This document shows, one piece after another, positions 43,918-56,260 of a stretch of 64,000 bases of DNA. Position 1 is the stretch's first letter; each line of letters begins with the position of its first letter. A model generated the notes under the pieces. It was not told the origin of the DNA. It saw only the letters and a list, made by a program, of their open reading frames with translations, and made no database searches. Origin of the DNA: Aldrovandia affinis (Eukaryota; Chordata; Actinopteri; Notacanthiformes; Halosauridae); contig JAINUG010000039.1 in NCBI GenBank assembly GCA_029706075.1, positions 5,956,001 to 6,020,000 of the forward strand, written 5' to 3'. The position numbers were made by a program, and so were the translations under genes.

Positions 43918-44455
43918 ACTTGGAGGTGCAAAGTCAGGCAGCCCTGAGTCACCTTTGGACTGACCATGATACGGTCTTGGCAGGATCTAGGCCTGGGTTC
44001 CCTTTTGTTAAGCGTTTTGTGACAATGCATTTGTGGAAAGCGCTATACCAGGGGTCGGCAACCTTTAACACTCAAAGCCATTTGGACCCGGTTTCCACGG
44101 AAAAGAAAACACTGGGAGCCGCCAGTGGCGTAGCGTGGGTTGCCAGCACCCGGTGCGAGCCACGTAAACGGCGCCCCATTTTCTGTCGACCGGGGGGTGC
44201 AACGCGAAAAATACTTGCGCCCCTCGGATTTTCTGTCGACAGGGGGTGCTACGTGAAAAAATTATTGCGCCACTCGGATTTTCGTGCGCGAGGAAATTTA
44301 GAACTACAAATAAAATACACTTCAATTGGATACTTATAATTTATTGTCCCAAGCCACGCGGAGCCGCAGCATGAGGATGAAAGAGCCGCATGCGGTTCCG
44401 GAGCTGCGGGTTGCCGACCCCTGCGCTATACAAATACATTTGATTTGATTTGATT
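43918..44455 (+). mobile_element. LINE-like 3' tail, split by a hAT element
   Basis: The left part (to 44048) shares GCCCTGAGTCACC, GGACTGACCATGATAC and AGGCCTGGGTTCCC with 8956-9435. The right part (44424-44455) is AAATACATTTGATTTGATTT. The gap is exactly the inserted hAT element. Confidence 0.88.
44049..44423. mobile_element. Nonautonomous hAT element with 8-bp TSD, nested
   Basis: 375 bp. Inverted ends CAGGGGTCGGCAACC...GGTTGCCGACCCCTG and exact target duplication CGCTATAC (44041-44048 and 44424-44431). Contains an internal about 60-bp tandem repeat including TCGGATTTTCTGTCGAC. Inserted into the LINE tail above. Confidence 0.95.
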
Positions 44456-45589
44456 AACTATGGCTAATGCTACTGCCGGCATCCCTCACCAAATTATGTT
44501 GAGAAGTTAATCTCAACAGATATATATTGTTTACTGCATATTGCTTGATGAGTTGCAAGTCTCAGCCCGATCTGTTGAAGGTCTGTGTCCCAGAACAGAA
44601 TCTGTCATATTGTAAAATGTCTTTTTTCTGGGCTCAACACCCCGCTGACTGTTGTGGTCCTACAATGCTGCATGTCTGCATCGCGGATGTATGTGTTGCT
44701 GAATGTATGCTTGTTTTTTAAGCAAACACTGAAACGCCAGCAGCAGAAATAAGAACAGCTCCTTGTAGACTGCCATGTTTACATTCTTTTTTTTAATCTG
44801 AGGTACCCACAATACATAGCCATGTTGACATGATGTATTTGATATGGACCGGGTTGCTAGATGCCAACAGAATATAATGCGAAAGTAAGTCGAAGTCATG
44901 CCCACCAGCATGGGTCTACTCAGGTTGAATACTGCTTCAATATGCCAGTGCAAAATGAATACAACAGGGCTATAGTCTAGAAGGGCCAGAGATGGGGGAC
45001 TTTATGAATATTTTATAAGAAAAATGTATTTTGTATGTATAACATGGTGTTCTTTTGCCTGTGGTAACTTATATTGCAAAGGGACAAATCTTTCACTGGC
45101 TGCCTGACACTTCATAATGTCATAATGTATACTGGAGTCCCAAAACCAGTGGAAAAGTGTTTTTCAGAGTGTGGGCGATGCCATACAGTAACACCAGTCA
45201 TATGCATGTCCAGCCCCTGTCACAGGGGAGGCCTTATGCATTGCTATAGGAACCCAGGTCAGGTCACTCCCAGGTCTCCAGCAATTCATCTCCGAGACCA
45301 ACTCTTCCTCTCTGCCCTCGTCAGCAAATGTTGAATCTACGTTGCCAGGATGGGTTTTTTTTTTTGGTTTGTTCTCCAGAGGAATCATCCTGATAATTAC
45401 AGCTGGGAATCAGCAGTCAGGGTGTCGGCCTGTCGCGCCCTCACTATGGTGACCTGAGGCACGCCAAGGTTCTGTGACCTTTTCCCTTTGTTTACCCGTG
45501 CTTGGAGGCAGAGTCAGGAAGCAGCCAATCACCTCTGGTCTCCACTCAGAGGTAAGCAGCGTAGCCAGTGGTGGGATTTTCAGTATTGA
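44456..45589. other. Intergenic, no gene seen
   Basis: No supported coding or repeat feature. Confidence 0.5.
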
Positions 45590-46870
45590 GGCAAAATTGG
45601 CTTTGGGAGTACATACAAAGTGCAAAATTATGGAAACACCAACAACTAATAAGGAGTTGGGCCACAATTTGCCTTCGGAACAGCTTCAGTTCTTCTTGGA
45701 ATGTTGTTATACAAGTTTTTAACTGTTTTTGGTTGGATATTGGACCAGTCTTCAAGATGGAAAGCCTTCATTTCTTATTAATGATAGCAGTGGAAATCTA
45801 CTGCACACTCTATCCTCCAGAACTACCCATAAAGGTGCAATGATGTTTAGATCTGGTGATTGGCAAGGCCAATATGGGAACATCTTGAGGAAACAATCTG
45901 TGTGCCATAGAGTGCACCTGGTTGCTTAAAATGGCTTTGTGTTCCTTGGCCGTAATTCTACCATGTAGAGTAATATTCGGACCCAATGACTCCCACTCCC
46001 ATGTTTAAGATTTGTGAACAGGCAATGTGGGTTGAATGCTTCCTTTGGCTTTCTCCAAACATAAATCCATCCAGATGTAGGAAAAAGATTAAAAGATGAC
46101 TCATTAGACAATATTACTTTCATCCAGTGCTCAGAAGTCCAGGGTTTGTACTCATTTCACCAGGTTATGCATTGTTACACATTGGCATTGGTTACAAGCA
46201 CTTTCTGAATGCCCTACCATAAATATCAGCTTTGTGAAGCTCATGAAGTAGAGTTTTTGTTGAGACGAGCACAGAGATGTAAATTCAGTTCTGTGCTCAT
46301 TTTTGAGTCCGTAGTTTTGTGATAAAAATGTTAAAAAATCAGATCTTTTCCCGCTTTTCTCCCAATTTAGTAGCCAATTGCACCCTCTATTTATTTCGAT
46401 TTACCCACCTCACATGAGTCCGCCGGTTGTCTCTACGAGGCAAGCTAATTCTCAGAGGGCAGCGAACTCCGCTTCCTTCAAGACTAATTCACCCACTCAT
46501 GTTCTGGAGACTTCTTACATGATTCACGGCGGACCCGAGCCGGCTCACCCTCCCCCCTCCTTCTGGGGCGGACAGCTAAATGCCGCCCCGATCGGGGCTG
46601 ACGACCAGGGCCAGTCTGGTAGAGACGGTTTTGAACCGCGTCCCTGACAGGCAGCACCGCACCATATTGGACCAGCCAAAATATGGTTCATAAGACCACT
46701 ACGCTATCCGCTGCCCCCAGTTTTGTGATTTTTAACTATCCTGTGTCCGTCTATCCCTGTCAGTGAGCTTCAATTTGTGACCACTGTTCTTCTTTCCTGA
46801 TGCAGTTTTTCCTTGTTTGGTGCATCATGGTGTACCATCATGATTTTTGAGACTAAATAAATGTAATAAA
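45590..46870 (-). pseudogene. Tc1-like transposase pseudogene, interrupted by a SINE
   Basis: Reading the minus strand from about 46800 down, fragments appear in Tc1 order: a DNA-binding segment (KLTDRDRRT), ELHKADIYGRAF, then SNESSFNLFPTSGWIYVWRK and KPKEAFNPHC around 46030-46120, and a C-terminal part ending near 45600. Many stops and frameshifts and a large internal loss. The first catalytic position reads Asn (SNES) where active Tc1 relatives have Asp (SDES). A SINE at 46324-46718 interrupts the N-terminal half. I did not find convincing terminal inverted repeats. Confidence 0.8.
46324..46718 (-). repeat. SINE (family B-like), minus strand, 11-bp TSD
   Basis: Target duplication AGTTTTGTGAT at 46313-46323 and 46719-46729. 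The minus strand has a tRNA-like head (GCAGCGGATAGCGTAGTGGT, B-box-like GGTTCAAAACC) and a terminal AAATTGGGAGAAAAGCGGG with an A-rich tail. Confidence 0.88.
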
Positions 46871-47288
46871 ATATTCAGTATTGTGCAGGGGTATGCTGTT
46901 GTTTGAAGCAGTGGGAAAAGTGTGTACTCACATTGAAAAAAAGTGCAGTTATATAATATATAACCTGAACAAAAAATAGTACAACAGTATTAGTAATAAA
47001 AAAATGTTTGCAGCAGGGGAAGACTATTAAAAATGACATTGTAAATGAAAATGGTGATGGTAATAAAGGCTACACAGATCAAACTAAAATGTAAGGTTCT
47101 AAACATGATGATTACATTTGATCATGGTCAGTTGTTTGACAGTCTGTTCTGTCGTTGATTAACGATGCTTGGTGACGTAGTCGTCGACAAAGTCTGAAAA
47201 TGCTCCATCAGTCCGTCCCTCCCCTAATAAATCACAATTTCACAATGTTTTTAAGGAGTTTTCCCCTAGAAATGAAGCAAGTGATGTT
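46871..47288. other. Intergenic, no gene seen
   Basis: AT-rich unique sequence. Confidence 0.5.
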
Positions 47289-47435
47289 CTCTGTGGCTCA
47301 GTTGGTAGAGCACAGCGTTGGCAACGCTTAGGTTGTGGGTTCAATCCCCACTGGGGCCACATGTACTGAAAATGTATGCATTCACTACTGTAAGTCGCTT
47401 TGGATAAAAGCGTCTGCTAAATGGCGTATATATTA
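47289..47435 (+). repeat. tRNA-headed SINE (family C), best-preserved copy
   Basis: The tRNA-like head is CTGTGGCTCAGTTGGTAGAG, CACAGCGTTGGCAACGC, GGGTTCAATCCCCACTGGGG, with A and B boxes; the tail is TAAGTCGCTTTGGATAAAAG CGTCTGCTAAATGG. It is a SINE, not a functional tRNA: the head has no complete cloverleaf and runs into the tail without a terminator. Confidence 0.92.
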
Positions 47436-48599
47436 TGTTTCAAAGTAAAATGAAAACGACATTGTAAGTAGACGGACTGTGATAAATATACGGTATAATA
47501 TCTGTACTTACAGTAGAACAATATCAATGGGCAGTGGCGTTATGCCCATTCAACTTTTATGCAATTTGTATTTTTTAAAGCTAAAAATGTCAAAGTTGTA
47601 TATCAAATGTATAAATAGCAATGTTAAAACAGCAGGTCACATACATTACAATGGTGTTTTATGTGTGTGCATGCATGCAGGTGTGAGTATGTGCATGTGT
47701 ATGTCTAGCTGTGTGTGCATCCATGCGTGAGTAGTATGCTATGGTGCGGTATAGTTTGGTATATTATTGTGTGGTCCGGTATAGTATGGTATATTATGGT
47801 GCGGTATAGTATAGTTTGGTATATTATGGTGTGGTATGTTATATATACTGTATAATAATATGGATATTGTGTGCATTGGTGTGCTGCGATCCTGGTCCTG
47901 ATCTTGGAAGGGCTGTAGCCGGTCAAACCCTGGTCGGTCGGGCTAACTGTAGGTTAGAGGTGTGACCACACTTATTCCTGAAGCCTTTGTGAAACACGTA
48001 AGGTTTCATAAATGCTTAATGAAGGCTTTGGGAGTACATACAAAGTGCAAGCGAAATGTTACTTTGTGATTTGTATTTGAATATTTCCCTTCCGCTGTTC
48101 ATTCTGCACGTACAGAGCGCTATACGGGCAAGTCAATGCCCGTTCTCACAGCAGGGCAGAGTCATCGCTCTGTTGTGAGTTCTTGCGCCAATGCCTCAGG
48201 GTGTGTCATGATAATGTGATTTATGAGAATAATGTGCAGATTTAGGGCTGTGGAGGTTTCCTCAGGACTTAATCACTTCCTGCCTCAGGACTTAATGTGT
48301 TATTGTCAGACTGTCCTACTTTTTCAAAAAAGTCAATTTAATTATCACTTTTATTTGCGTTATGTTGTATAAATGGAGAGACAGTCGTCTTAATTGTTCA
48401 CGCATATGGATGTGAAATTATCTGTGTAATCCCTCTGTTCTGAATGCGATTTTAAAAGTGCAGTTCCATCTCCTGCTGAATATCTCATTGCTTCCCCGTA
48501 GTGCACTCTGTACTAAAATGTGCTTGCTGATTGGTTGATTCAATCAGCAGCAGCAGCAGCGTTTGTTTTGTGACATCACAGCAGTTGAGATTCCACAGA

Positions 48600-48630
<31 letters not shown>

Positions 48631-49059
48631 GTGTGTGTGTTTGTTAGACAGTAAGAATAATGTTGAAAAGATGTTATGTTAGACTGCAACTTTTTTCACC
48701 ATACAAACATCACTCAAAGTTCCCCTGACAGCTCAAACTCTCCCTTTAACCACATGACAGCATATGATTGCTGCAAGTTAATAGGCCAAATAATTATATG
48801 TAAATTCAGATCTTTCCATTAAGAGAGTCATGGCTGTCAAATCAAGAAAAATGCATTATTTTTCTGCTGAGAAAGTATTTACATCACCATCGTTCAGAAG
48901 CATGCTGATTTATGGATAATATGGCCTTGCGGAGTGCTGGTTCTAACGCCCCATTAAAGTCAAACAATCATCACCAGCAGGTGGTGAAAACAGCACTGCA
49001 GTGCCACAGTTAGGGCACCAGACAGTAATGTAATAGCGTGGGATGTTTCTTTAGCCTCT
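47436..49059. other. Intergenic; short repeats only
   Basis: A GGTATAGT/ATATTATGGT degenerate repeat lies at 47736-47850, and a (GT)n tract near 48601-48640. No gene seen. Confidence 0.6.
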
Positions 49060-49285
49060 TCCCCTCTGTGATTGGCTCTACCCTTTTGTGATTTGACAGC
49101 ATTGTGCTCTAGCCTTCTGTGATTGATGCTATCATGATCTAGCCTTCTGTGATTGGACGCCATCATGATCTAGCCTTCTGTGATTGGATGGCATCGTGCT
49201 CCAGCCTTCTGCGATTGGACAGCATCATGCTGTACCCCTCTATGTTTGGATGGAGTCCAGCTCTAGCCTTCTGTGATTAGAGGAC
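49060..49285. repeat. About 34-bp tandem repeat containing ATTGG motifs
   Basis: Six diverged units of the type TAGCCTTCTGTGATTGGA. Most carry ATTGG, the reverse of CCAAT. Confidence 0.85.
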
Positions 49286-50330
49286 GTTCATTGGCTCAAA
49301 CCTGTTCAGATGTAAATTCCCAGTTCCACTCCAAATTTATGTTAATCTGAAATCTAATGATTTGGCCTCCTGGGTGGTGCGTCCAGCTGAAGATGCACCG
49401 ACGCACCCCCACTGCTGAACCCTGACCATGCCACTCAAACCCTGACCCCCATCGCACAATAGCGACCCCTCTTGTATGTGCTCCTCTGCACTGTCCTGAA
49501 TTAATGGCAGATGTTGTGAAAGATGGGCCCTACAAATACAACTGAGCAGTCAAGAGCTTTTTTCCCAAATTGCACATTCTGTTCAGTACCTTGCCTGATC
49601 CGTTTTTTTCTGTTCAGTGTTCAGTACCTCCAACTACCTTATTATGAGCTCTCTGGTTCTGGGTTTATCTGTTTGATTGACTGCTGGCACTGCTGGAGTG
49701 TGTCAGACAGAGTGTATGTCTATTTACCCTGGCACAAGCAAAAGGCCTCTCTGTAATGCAAAATGCTCTCACTGCTGATTGAAAAAAATGAATACAGTGG
49801 AAAGGGTGATAGGAGACACCCCCCCCACACACACACACACACACTCATTAATCCCTCTCACCTCCCTGAAACAAATCATTACTCCCCCCTACATAATTTA
49901 TTAATTTCACCACCCAGTGCATTGTGGGAGATTAGCAATGTGCTGTGGGTGTCATAAGGAGGATGTAATATTCACCCTCAGTGTATTGTTGGAATTAGCA
50001 GTATGCTGTGGGGATCTCATTGCTGTTAAAGTGGTGATTTTGCCAGTCATGTAGCTCCTGAATGCAAATGAAGTGAAAATTTAAATGTTTCCTATAGGAG
50101 CCTCTATACTTAAAAACATGGTTGAGGTCAATTCACTCTCAGTTCAGTCAATTCAGGTAATAAATTGGAGGGGAAATCACCCATCTTTTTCTTTGAGGCT
50201 TTCAATTGAATTTCAATTAATTTCCTAAATTAACTGAATTGAAATACTACAATTGACCTCAACCCTTCTCTAAAACATAAGTAGGCTAAATTGTGATTAA
50301 GTAATATTATTACTTAAACAATATAATATA
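49286..50330. other. Intergenic, no gene seen
   Basis: Short CA run near 49828. No supported feature. Confidence 0.5.
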
Positions 50331-50462
50331 CCATTTAGCAGACTCTTTTATCCAAGGCGACTTACAGTAGTGAATGCAGTATATTTTTCAGTACATGTGG
50401 TCCCAGTGAGAATCGAACCTATGTGTTGCCAACGCCATGCTCTACCTACTGAGCCACACAGA
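50331..50462 (-). repeat. tRNA-headed SINE (family C), minus strand
   Basis: The reverse complement begins TGTGTGGCTCAGTAGGTAGA and ends GACTTACAGT-complement/CTGCTAAATGG tail; the B-box is mutated (GGTTCGATTCTCACTGGGA). Confidence 0.88.
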
Positions 50463-51049
50463 ACCATGCCATCCCCATTCAAATTATAATTAAGGCTTAA
50501 AGTATATAAACATAGTAAGTCATGCAGAATATTATTGTGAGTTTTATTCATATTTTTTTGATTTGACCTACTTTCAGAAATGAATCCCCATCCCTAATAT
50601 AGGCTTCTCGACTTTGCTCATTGAATCGGTCCGCTATACTCTGCCAAGCAGCCTCCCTTGCCTTATTGATGGTTGACCTTTCGGGTAATAATGGATTTGT
50701 GCTTATTCATGCAATTCCATTAATAATCCCCATTTGGATGGTGAAGAGAACGCCGCTATCTCTTGGCACTCCCTGTGCGACATGATTCGGTGCTATTGAC
50801 AATTGGCGACTCAGGGCTGCTTATGTGTAATGTGTGCATGAGCGTAATACTTGATTGCGTAAGCCTGTTTTGGGTTAACAGGAAGACTTTGAACCTGAAT
50901 TGCATTAGTGGAACGACTTGAATCTCAATTGCATCATTACACTAGTTTACACACATCATTACACAAGCTGGACGATTTCAATGAATTCCCGAATTTGTGA
51001 GCTTGCTTCACGGAATTCCCCGCAGATTGTGACGGAAATGGAGCATCAC

Positions 51050-51380
51050 TTACTGGCAGGGCATGCGTGGCGTGGAACAGCCTGCCAGGCGATGTAGTAG
51101 AAGCAGAGACACATGGGGCATTGGAACAGTGCCTGGAAAAAAAGAGGCCAGACAGATGCTACTTAAAATTATTTGTACCTTATATTTTATATTATTTATC
51201 TATTCTAATTTTGCAGAGACACCTGGTATCACAGGCATTCTGAATCTGAAGTCCAGGCTGGATGCAGTGCTGGGCCCGGTGGTTGGGGACCCTGCTCTAG
51301 ACTGTTGGTAAATGATGAACCTAGATGGGCCGAACGGCCTGATATTTTCATTATGTGTTCTTATATTCTTATGTTCCAAG
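51050..51380 (+). mobile_element. CR1-like non-LTR retrotransposon 3' end
   Basis: The first part encodes a remnant reading GTAWNSLPGDVVEAE, the WNSLP signature typical of the C-terminus of CR1/L2-type ORF2. The last part is GATGGGCCGAACGGCCTGA followed by a (TTATATTC/TTATGTTC) tail. Confidence 0.8.
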
Positions 51381-51515
51381 TGAAGAGCAGAAAGGACTCA
51401 ACCAACTTTGGATTTTCTGTCCACTGAGAACTGAGGAAGTAGAATTCTGGCTTGAATGGGAATCAATGGCATTTTTCCCAACCTTGTCACCAATTAGCTA
51501 GTTGACAGACTAAAC

Positions 51516-51713
51516 CAGTGCTTCTCAATTATTTTCTGGCTAGGAAGAAGAAAAATTTCGCGAAAAAAGCTGAGACCAGGTTTATTTCGCGGACAAGTGC
51601 TACGCGCCCCTCGGAACCGGTCCACGGTGCTAAAAAGTTTTTTTTTTTAACGTTTTCTTCAATTTTGCGCCCCTCTTATACGCCTCTGGTGCCCCACTAT
51701 TTGAGAAACACTG
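51516..51713. mobile_element. hAT-type MITE with 8-bp TSD
   Basis: 198 bp. Inverted ends CAGTGCTTCTCAA...TTGAGAAACACTG and exact target duplication GACTAAAC (51508-51515 and 51714-51721). Shares GCGCCCCTCGGA-type blocks with the hAT element at 44049. Confidence 0.95.
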
Positions 51714-52373
51714 GACTAAACTAAAGTCATATTTTTTGTAATAATTTATTTATAAGTAATCGTAGGTTGTCATGAAAAAATCTGATGAAAATGCAAACAT
51801 CACAATAAGGACATTTTGTGAAAAATCATTTTATACGACCGTAACAATGTTAGTGTCACTATGTGATGCTTCATTGTGCATGTTTATGAATTAGGTTCGA
51901 TATGCGATCTGGAAGTTACCTTGCCAGATTGAATAACTTTATGAATTAATTCATGTTGTTACACTTTCTTAGACGGCTGATAAATAAACTGGCTACTTAG
52001 CTAGCTTGCTTTTGAGACAGCTCTCAAGATTGTTGTTTTGCTTAATGTTCATGTGTTTCTTGAATATTCATGTGAATATTTATATATTAAGATTGTGCAG
52101 TCTCAGCGCATGTCCAGCTCCCCAGGTGGACTGCAGTCTGACTGCAATTTGCGGACACCGCTCTCCATTGATCTGCAAGCTAATATTTTCATCTTGTCAA
52201 ATGCTCCACCATCTTTGGTTCAACTCAACAGAGTTACTGGTAAGAGTGTGGAGACATTTAAAACTTCACACTTATAAACTGGTGTGTTGAAGCCCTGCTG
52301 CTCCTACAAGCTCAGCACCAATCTGCTCACATTGTGTTTCTCTGTGTAGCCAAAATATAGGTGTTATCATTTG

Positions 52374-52562
52374 GAGCCTGCAGGCTCAAGTCCCAGGTGT
52401 GACACAGCAGTTGTAACTATGAGCAAGGTACATAACTAAAGTAAAAGTTCAGTAAAAAGTACAAATAATAATAATCCTGCTGTATAAATGGATGATGTGT
52501 TAAAAAAAGAGTTGTTTAAGCCAAGCTGGATAAGCAGACTGCTAAGAAAATAAATATAATAA
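52374..52562 (+). repeat. SINE (family D), diverged
   Basis: CAGGCTCAAGTCCCAGGTGT (B-box-like), GAGCAAGGTACATAACTAAA, GCTGTATAAATGGATGATGT, then GCTGGATAAGCAGACTGCTAA. Confidence 0.7.
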
Positions 52563-52777
52563 TGTTGTTGTAAATTATTTTTGTTTTATTGAAGAGTGCC
52601 CCCAGAAATAGCTTTATCTGGAACATGCGGTGCAGAGATAGAACCCTATATATTAAATGATGACTGTTTTTGCTTTCAAATATATTAGTTTTATTCTAGC
52701 TTGTTATTCTGCTTCTTCTCTTTGTAGAGATGATTGCAATTGAACAGAATACTATTTTAAGAGGGAAGTGCTGAGAT

Positions 52778-52835
52778 GGGACCGTGCTGAGAGCTGACCT
52801 TCCCTCAGGCCACGGGAAGGTCTCAGCATGGTCCC
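52778..52835 (+). other. 22-bp-stem hairpin
   Basis: The arms GGGACCGTGCTGAG + ACCTTCCC and GGGAAGGT + CTCAGCATGGTCCC pair with one G-U wobble, a 5-base bulge (AGCTG) and a 9-base loop. Single-locus as far as this window shows. Function unknown. Confidence 0.6.
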
Positions 52836-54444
52836 ATTCTTTCTCCGCCTCTGTGTCTCAGTCAAACAGCACCCCCTGCTGGCGGCCCCAGGCTGGGGAA
52901 AGAAAACCGATAATGTTTCCAGAGTTTACAGAAAAAAAGGTAAATTAAATGGTGTTTCTGTCTAATATGTGCTATTTCACCCAAATTATAATTCTATATG
53001 AGACATTTGGATTAAAGGTTCCTGGCTGCCCAGGAAATTCACTCATTTATGAAATGAGTGAATTAATAATTTAAGCACTGGATTGTATTGTTTTGACGAG
53101 CGTTCAGCATATCAAGATTATATGCTTGTGCCCTTCGAGCCATTTCCAGAAAATGTTCGGAACACAATGAGAGGGGCGAAGGTGTTTCCCATCCCGTCCC
53201 GTTTTCTTGGAGGTAAGAATCCAGTTGCCATGACACAGTATGGAAGTTTATCACTGCTAATCTGGCATGCCCTGCCCAAAAAGTGCACAGCGCAATTTAA
53301 CAACAAAACAGCGCTTGTTGGAAGATCTTCTGTCTTGAGAATTTGCTTCTCTATTTGATACCTTTTTCTGGAGACCAGTGATGGTGGACAAAGACTTCAT
53401 GAATCCCAAAATGGGCAGAGAGCCTTTTGATTGGTTCAGAGTCACTGATTGACAGCACATGTCAGCATGTTCTTAACCAAAACATGCATTGGTGAAAATA
53501 TATATTTATTTTACAATTGGCAGGGCCAATCTGCATGAATCATGCTGGTGTCTAAAGCGTTAAAAGTATTTCAAATAATATTCTGACCTTGTAGAGGGAG
53601 CTGGTCAGTGGCAGCTGGTGCTGGCAGGGCCTTAACAACTTAGCAGGCAGGTACAAGGCATGTGTGTTACAACAAGCCCCCCCACCCCACCTTGGGCTTG
53701 ATTTTGAGCTGGCAGTTGGGCACGCAGTGCATATATTCTCTAAAGGTACTTTTTACCAATGCATATTTATACACATACGGTACATGTTTGATCAAAATAT
53801 GTCTATTACATTGATGCAAAGAGATTTGCAAGCTGAATATCATTTATTCATTAAATGTGACCTCGTTTGGTTAGTGAGGCCCAGCTGGTGGGGCGAGTTG
53901 GGGCACAGTGAACAGTGTATAAATATGCATGAAAAGTGCCTATTCTGTAATCAAAGCAGGTCATTGGTCAACCACCTGCCATCACCCTGAGGGAGACTCT
54001 GTCCCTCACTCCAATGCAACTCCTAGGGCTTCTGATGTCTCAAATACCTGCATAGTGTTCACACTTTATTCCATTTTGAGTAAAAGCCTGGCCAGCTGCA
54101 GAACGGGGTGCCTGGCCAGCTGCAGAGGTTTCCGGCACTGAGTTAATATCCTCCATGTGAGATTGTGTGGGGCTGGAAGTGGAGGAGTACAGACGTCTGT
54201 GATGGCCGCTCTAAGAACTTCCTGCCTCGGGACCATGGACAGCGGCGGCCTCACCTGCAGGCAGCACGACTGAGGATGAATCTGTAGGCAGAACACAGCT
54301 GACAACGATTTGTAATTCATCAGGCCTGTTCGTGACATGCTCCGCCTGCTGTGGCCTCAATGGAAGGAGCGCTGGAATACGATTTCCTCTTTCCACAGCA
54401 TCACCCTCGGCCTTCAGTTTCACTTCTGGTCAGTTTAAGGGTAC
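52836..54444. other. Intergenic, no gene seen
   Basis: A frame at about 53089-53215 (reading VPFEPFPENVRNT) ends at a donor-like GGAG|GTAAGA, but there is no matching acceptor, start or family similarity I can name. Confidence 0.45.
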
Positions 54445-54725
54445 CATGGTGGAGAGGGTACCCTGATGGGCAGAGTTCCCTGGTGGAGAGGGTTCCCTGG
54501 TGGAGAGGGTTGCCTGGTGGAGAGAGTTCCCTGGTGGAGAGGGTACCCTGATGGGCAGAGTTCCCTGGTGGAGAGGGTTCCCTGAGGGAGAGGGTACCCT
54601 GGTGGAGAGGGTTCCCTGGTGGAGAGGGTTCCCTGATGGGGAGAGGGTTCCCTGGTGGGGGTTCCCTGGTGGAGAGGGTACCCTGGTGGGCAGAGTTCCC
54701 TGGTGGAGAGGGTACCCTGGTGGAT
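54445..54725. repeat. 18-bp minisatellite
   Basis: About 15 units of TTCCCTGGTGGAGAGGG with GTACCCTGATGGGCAGA variants. 18 being a multiple of three, it stays open as repeated WWRGFPGGE-type peptide, which is a by-product. Confidence 0.95.
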
Positions 54726-56126
54726 GGGCTGTATCTCAGCTGGCGAGTGCTGGGGGAAGAGCCAGCTGTTTGGATGGACTACGGAATGTGAGAGGAGAGA
54801 AACTGTGAGTGATGCTTTATTAGGAGGAACCACAGAGCACATAAACATGTATAATGTATTACTGAGGAAAAAAGTCTGTAGCTTTTCTCATAATCCTGCT
54901 GGTTTGTCTGACAGGCTCCGCCACTTGTATTTGAGGTGATGAATACCCCCGTGTGCTCAAACAAACTGGCAAGTGCTTATTCTCCCACTGATGAGAGGAA
55001 TATTCATAACTCACTCTCCGCTGTCCCTGCACTCAATAGAAGGATTTGGATAATATATCTATTGACTTAGTTTTTCTCTGTTTTCAGAGAGAATAGAGAT
55101 GCAAAACAGTGTTACTGCTTCTGGGTTTATGATGTGTTGTTGCTGTGAGGCTGTTGTTGTGGAGTGATTTTTACCAGAGTTTATCTGTTCGATCAGAGAG
55201 ACGTTCACCAGTCATGCTAAAATGATGTACCGGTCATTTCAAACTCAACTGGACCACAGTGAACCCCTCATCAGCCTCAGTCTGACCGCAGTGAACCCAC
55301 TTCAGCCTCGATCTGATCGTGTGCCTGGGGCTGTTGTGTTCCACCCGAGCCCATTGATATTTTTATAGCTTATTTTACTAAATAAAGGCTGAAAAAACTC
55401 TCAGAGCTGAAGCCGTCTCAGACATTCCATTGGGAATGACCCTATACTGATTAAAATTTTAATTGAAACTTTTAGACAAAAAATGGTAAAGGCAAACGCA
55501 GGACACACAAAAGGGACATAGCCTCAGCTGCACTCACAAGCGTACAGAAGATTTAATGGAACTGAACCTCTCAGGTTTTCGCTGACGTTTTCATTTTGAG
55601 TCACCGTGAAAAGGGAAGAGAATGCAGACCAGACCGTATTTAATTTGTGGCAATACTAATGGGCCAATCCTTTTTTGAGAAATGTTTGAAATCCAGTCCT
55701 TCCCTCTCTGCCTGGAGCAGTTGCCATGGCATTCTAGCAGTCTGTATGAAAATGAATGATTTGAGGCTGTGTTTCTCCATTTTATTTTTGTTGTGTTTGT
55801 ACTGAAAATATTACAGGGAGAGAGTGTGTGATACTCAGGTGTGGTATCCGGTCTTAGCCATTGGATGAACAGCACACTCTGACCTGTGAAACCAGCCACT
55901 CTGGTGAAAGGTGTCACCTCCTACCTGTGACCCTTGCCCATTATAGTCCTCTTCACCTCTCAATCTCTCCACCTCTTCTCTCTCTCTGTGAAACTCTGGA
56001 TGATAGAGAGTAGGAGTGGGGCAGGTGGCTGATTGAGCTCAGCATGGAAATTAATGCTGTGATTACTGGAATGACATCTGAAAGCATAGATGCCTCCTTC
56101 TACAGGGATTAAACACACATACACAC
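54726..56126. other. Intergenic, no gene seen
   Basis: No supported feature. Confidence 0.5.
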
Positions 56127-56198
<72 letters not shown>

Positions 56199-56260
56199 TC
56201 AGACATAGTCACACAGACACACAGTCGCACACACATACACACACACACACACACACACAT
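56127..56260. repeat. (CA)n microsatellites
   Basis: About 33 CA units at 56127-56195 and about 15 units at 56230-56260, separated by imperfect CA-rich sequence. Confidence 0.95.

Noticed and set aside
47289..47370. Possible genuine tRNA gene
   Set aside because: It has A and B boxes, but the same head with an attached LINE-type tail recurs at 42443 and 50331, and there is no complete cloverleaf or T-run terminator, so it is a SINE.
53089..53215. Possible exon ending at GGAG|GTAAGA
   Set aside because: No acceptor or partner exon found, and the peptide is not recognised on either strand.
54351..54848. Open frames with repeated WWRGFPGG or STRELCP peptides
   Set aside because: The 18-bp minisatellite leaves all frames open on both strands. 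No codon bias or conserved flanks.
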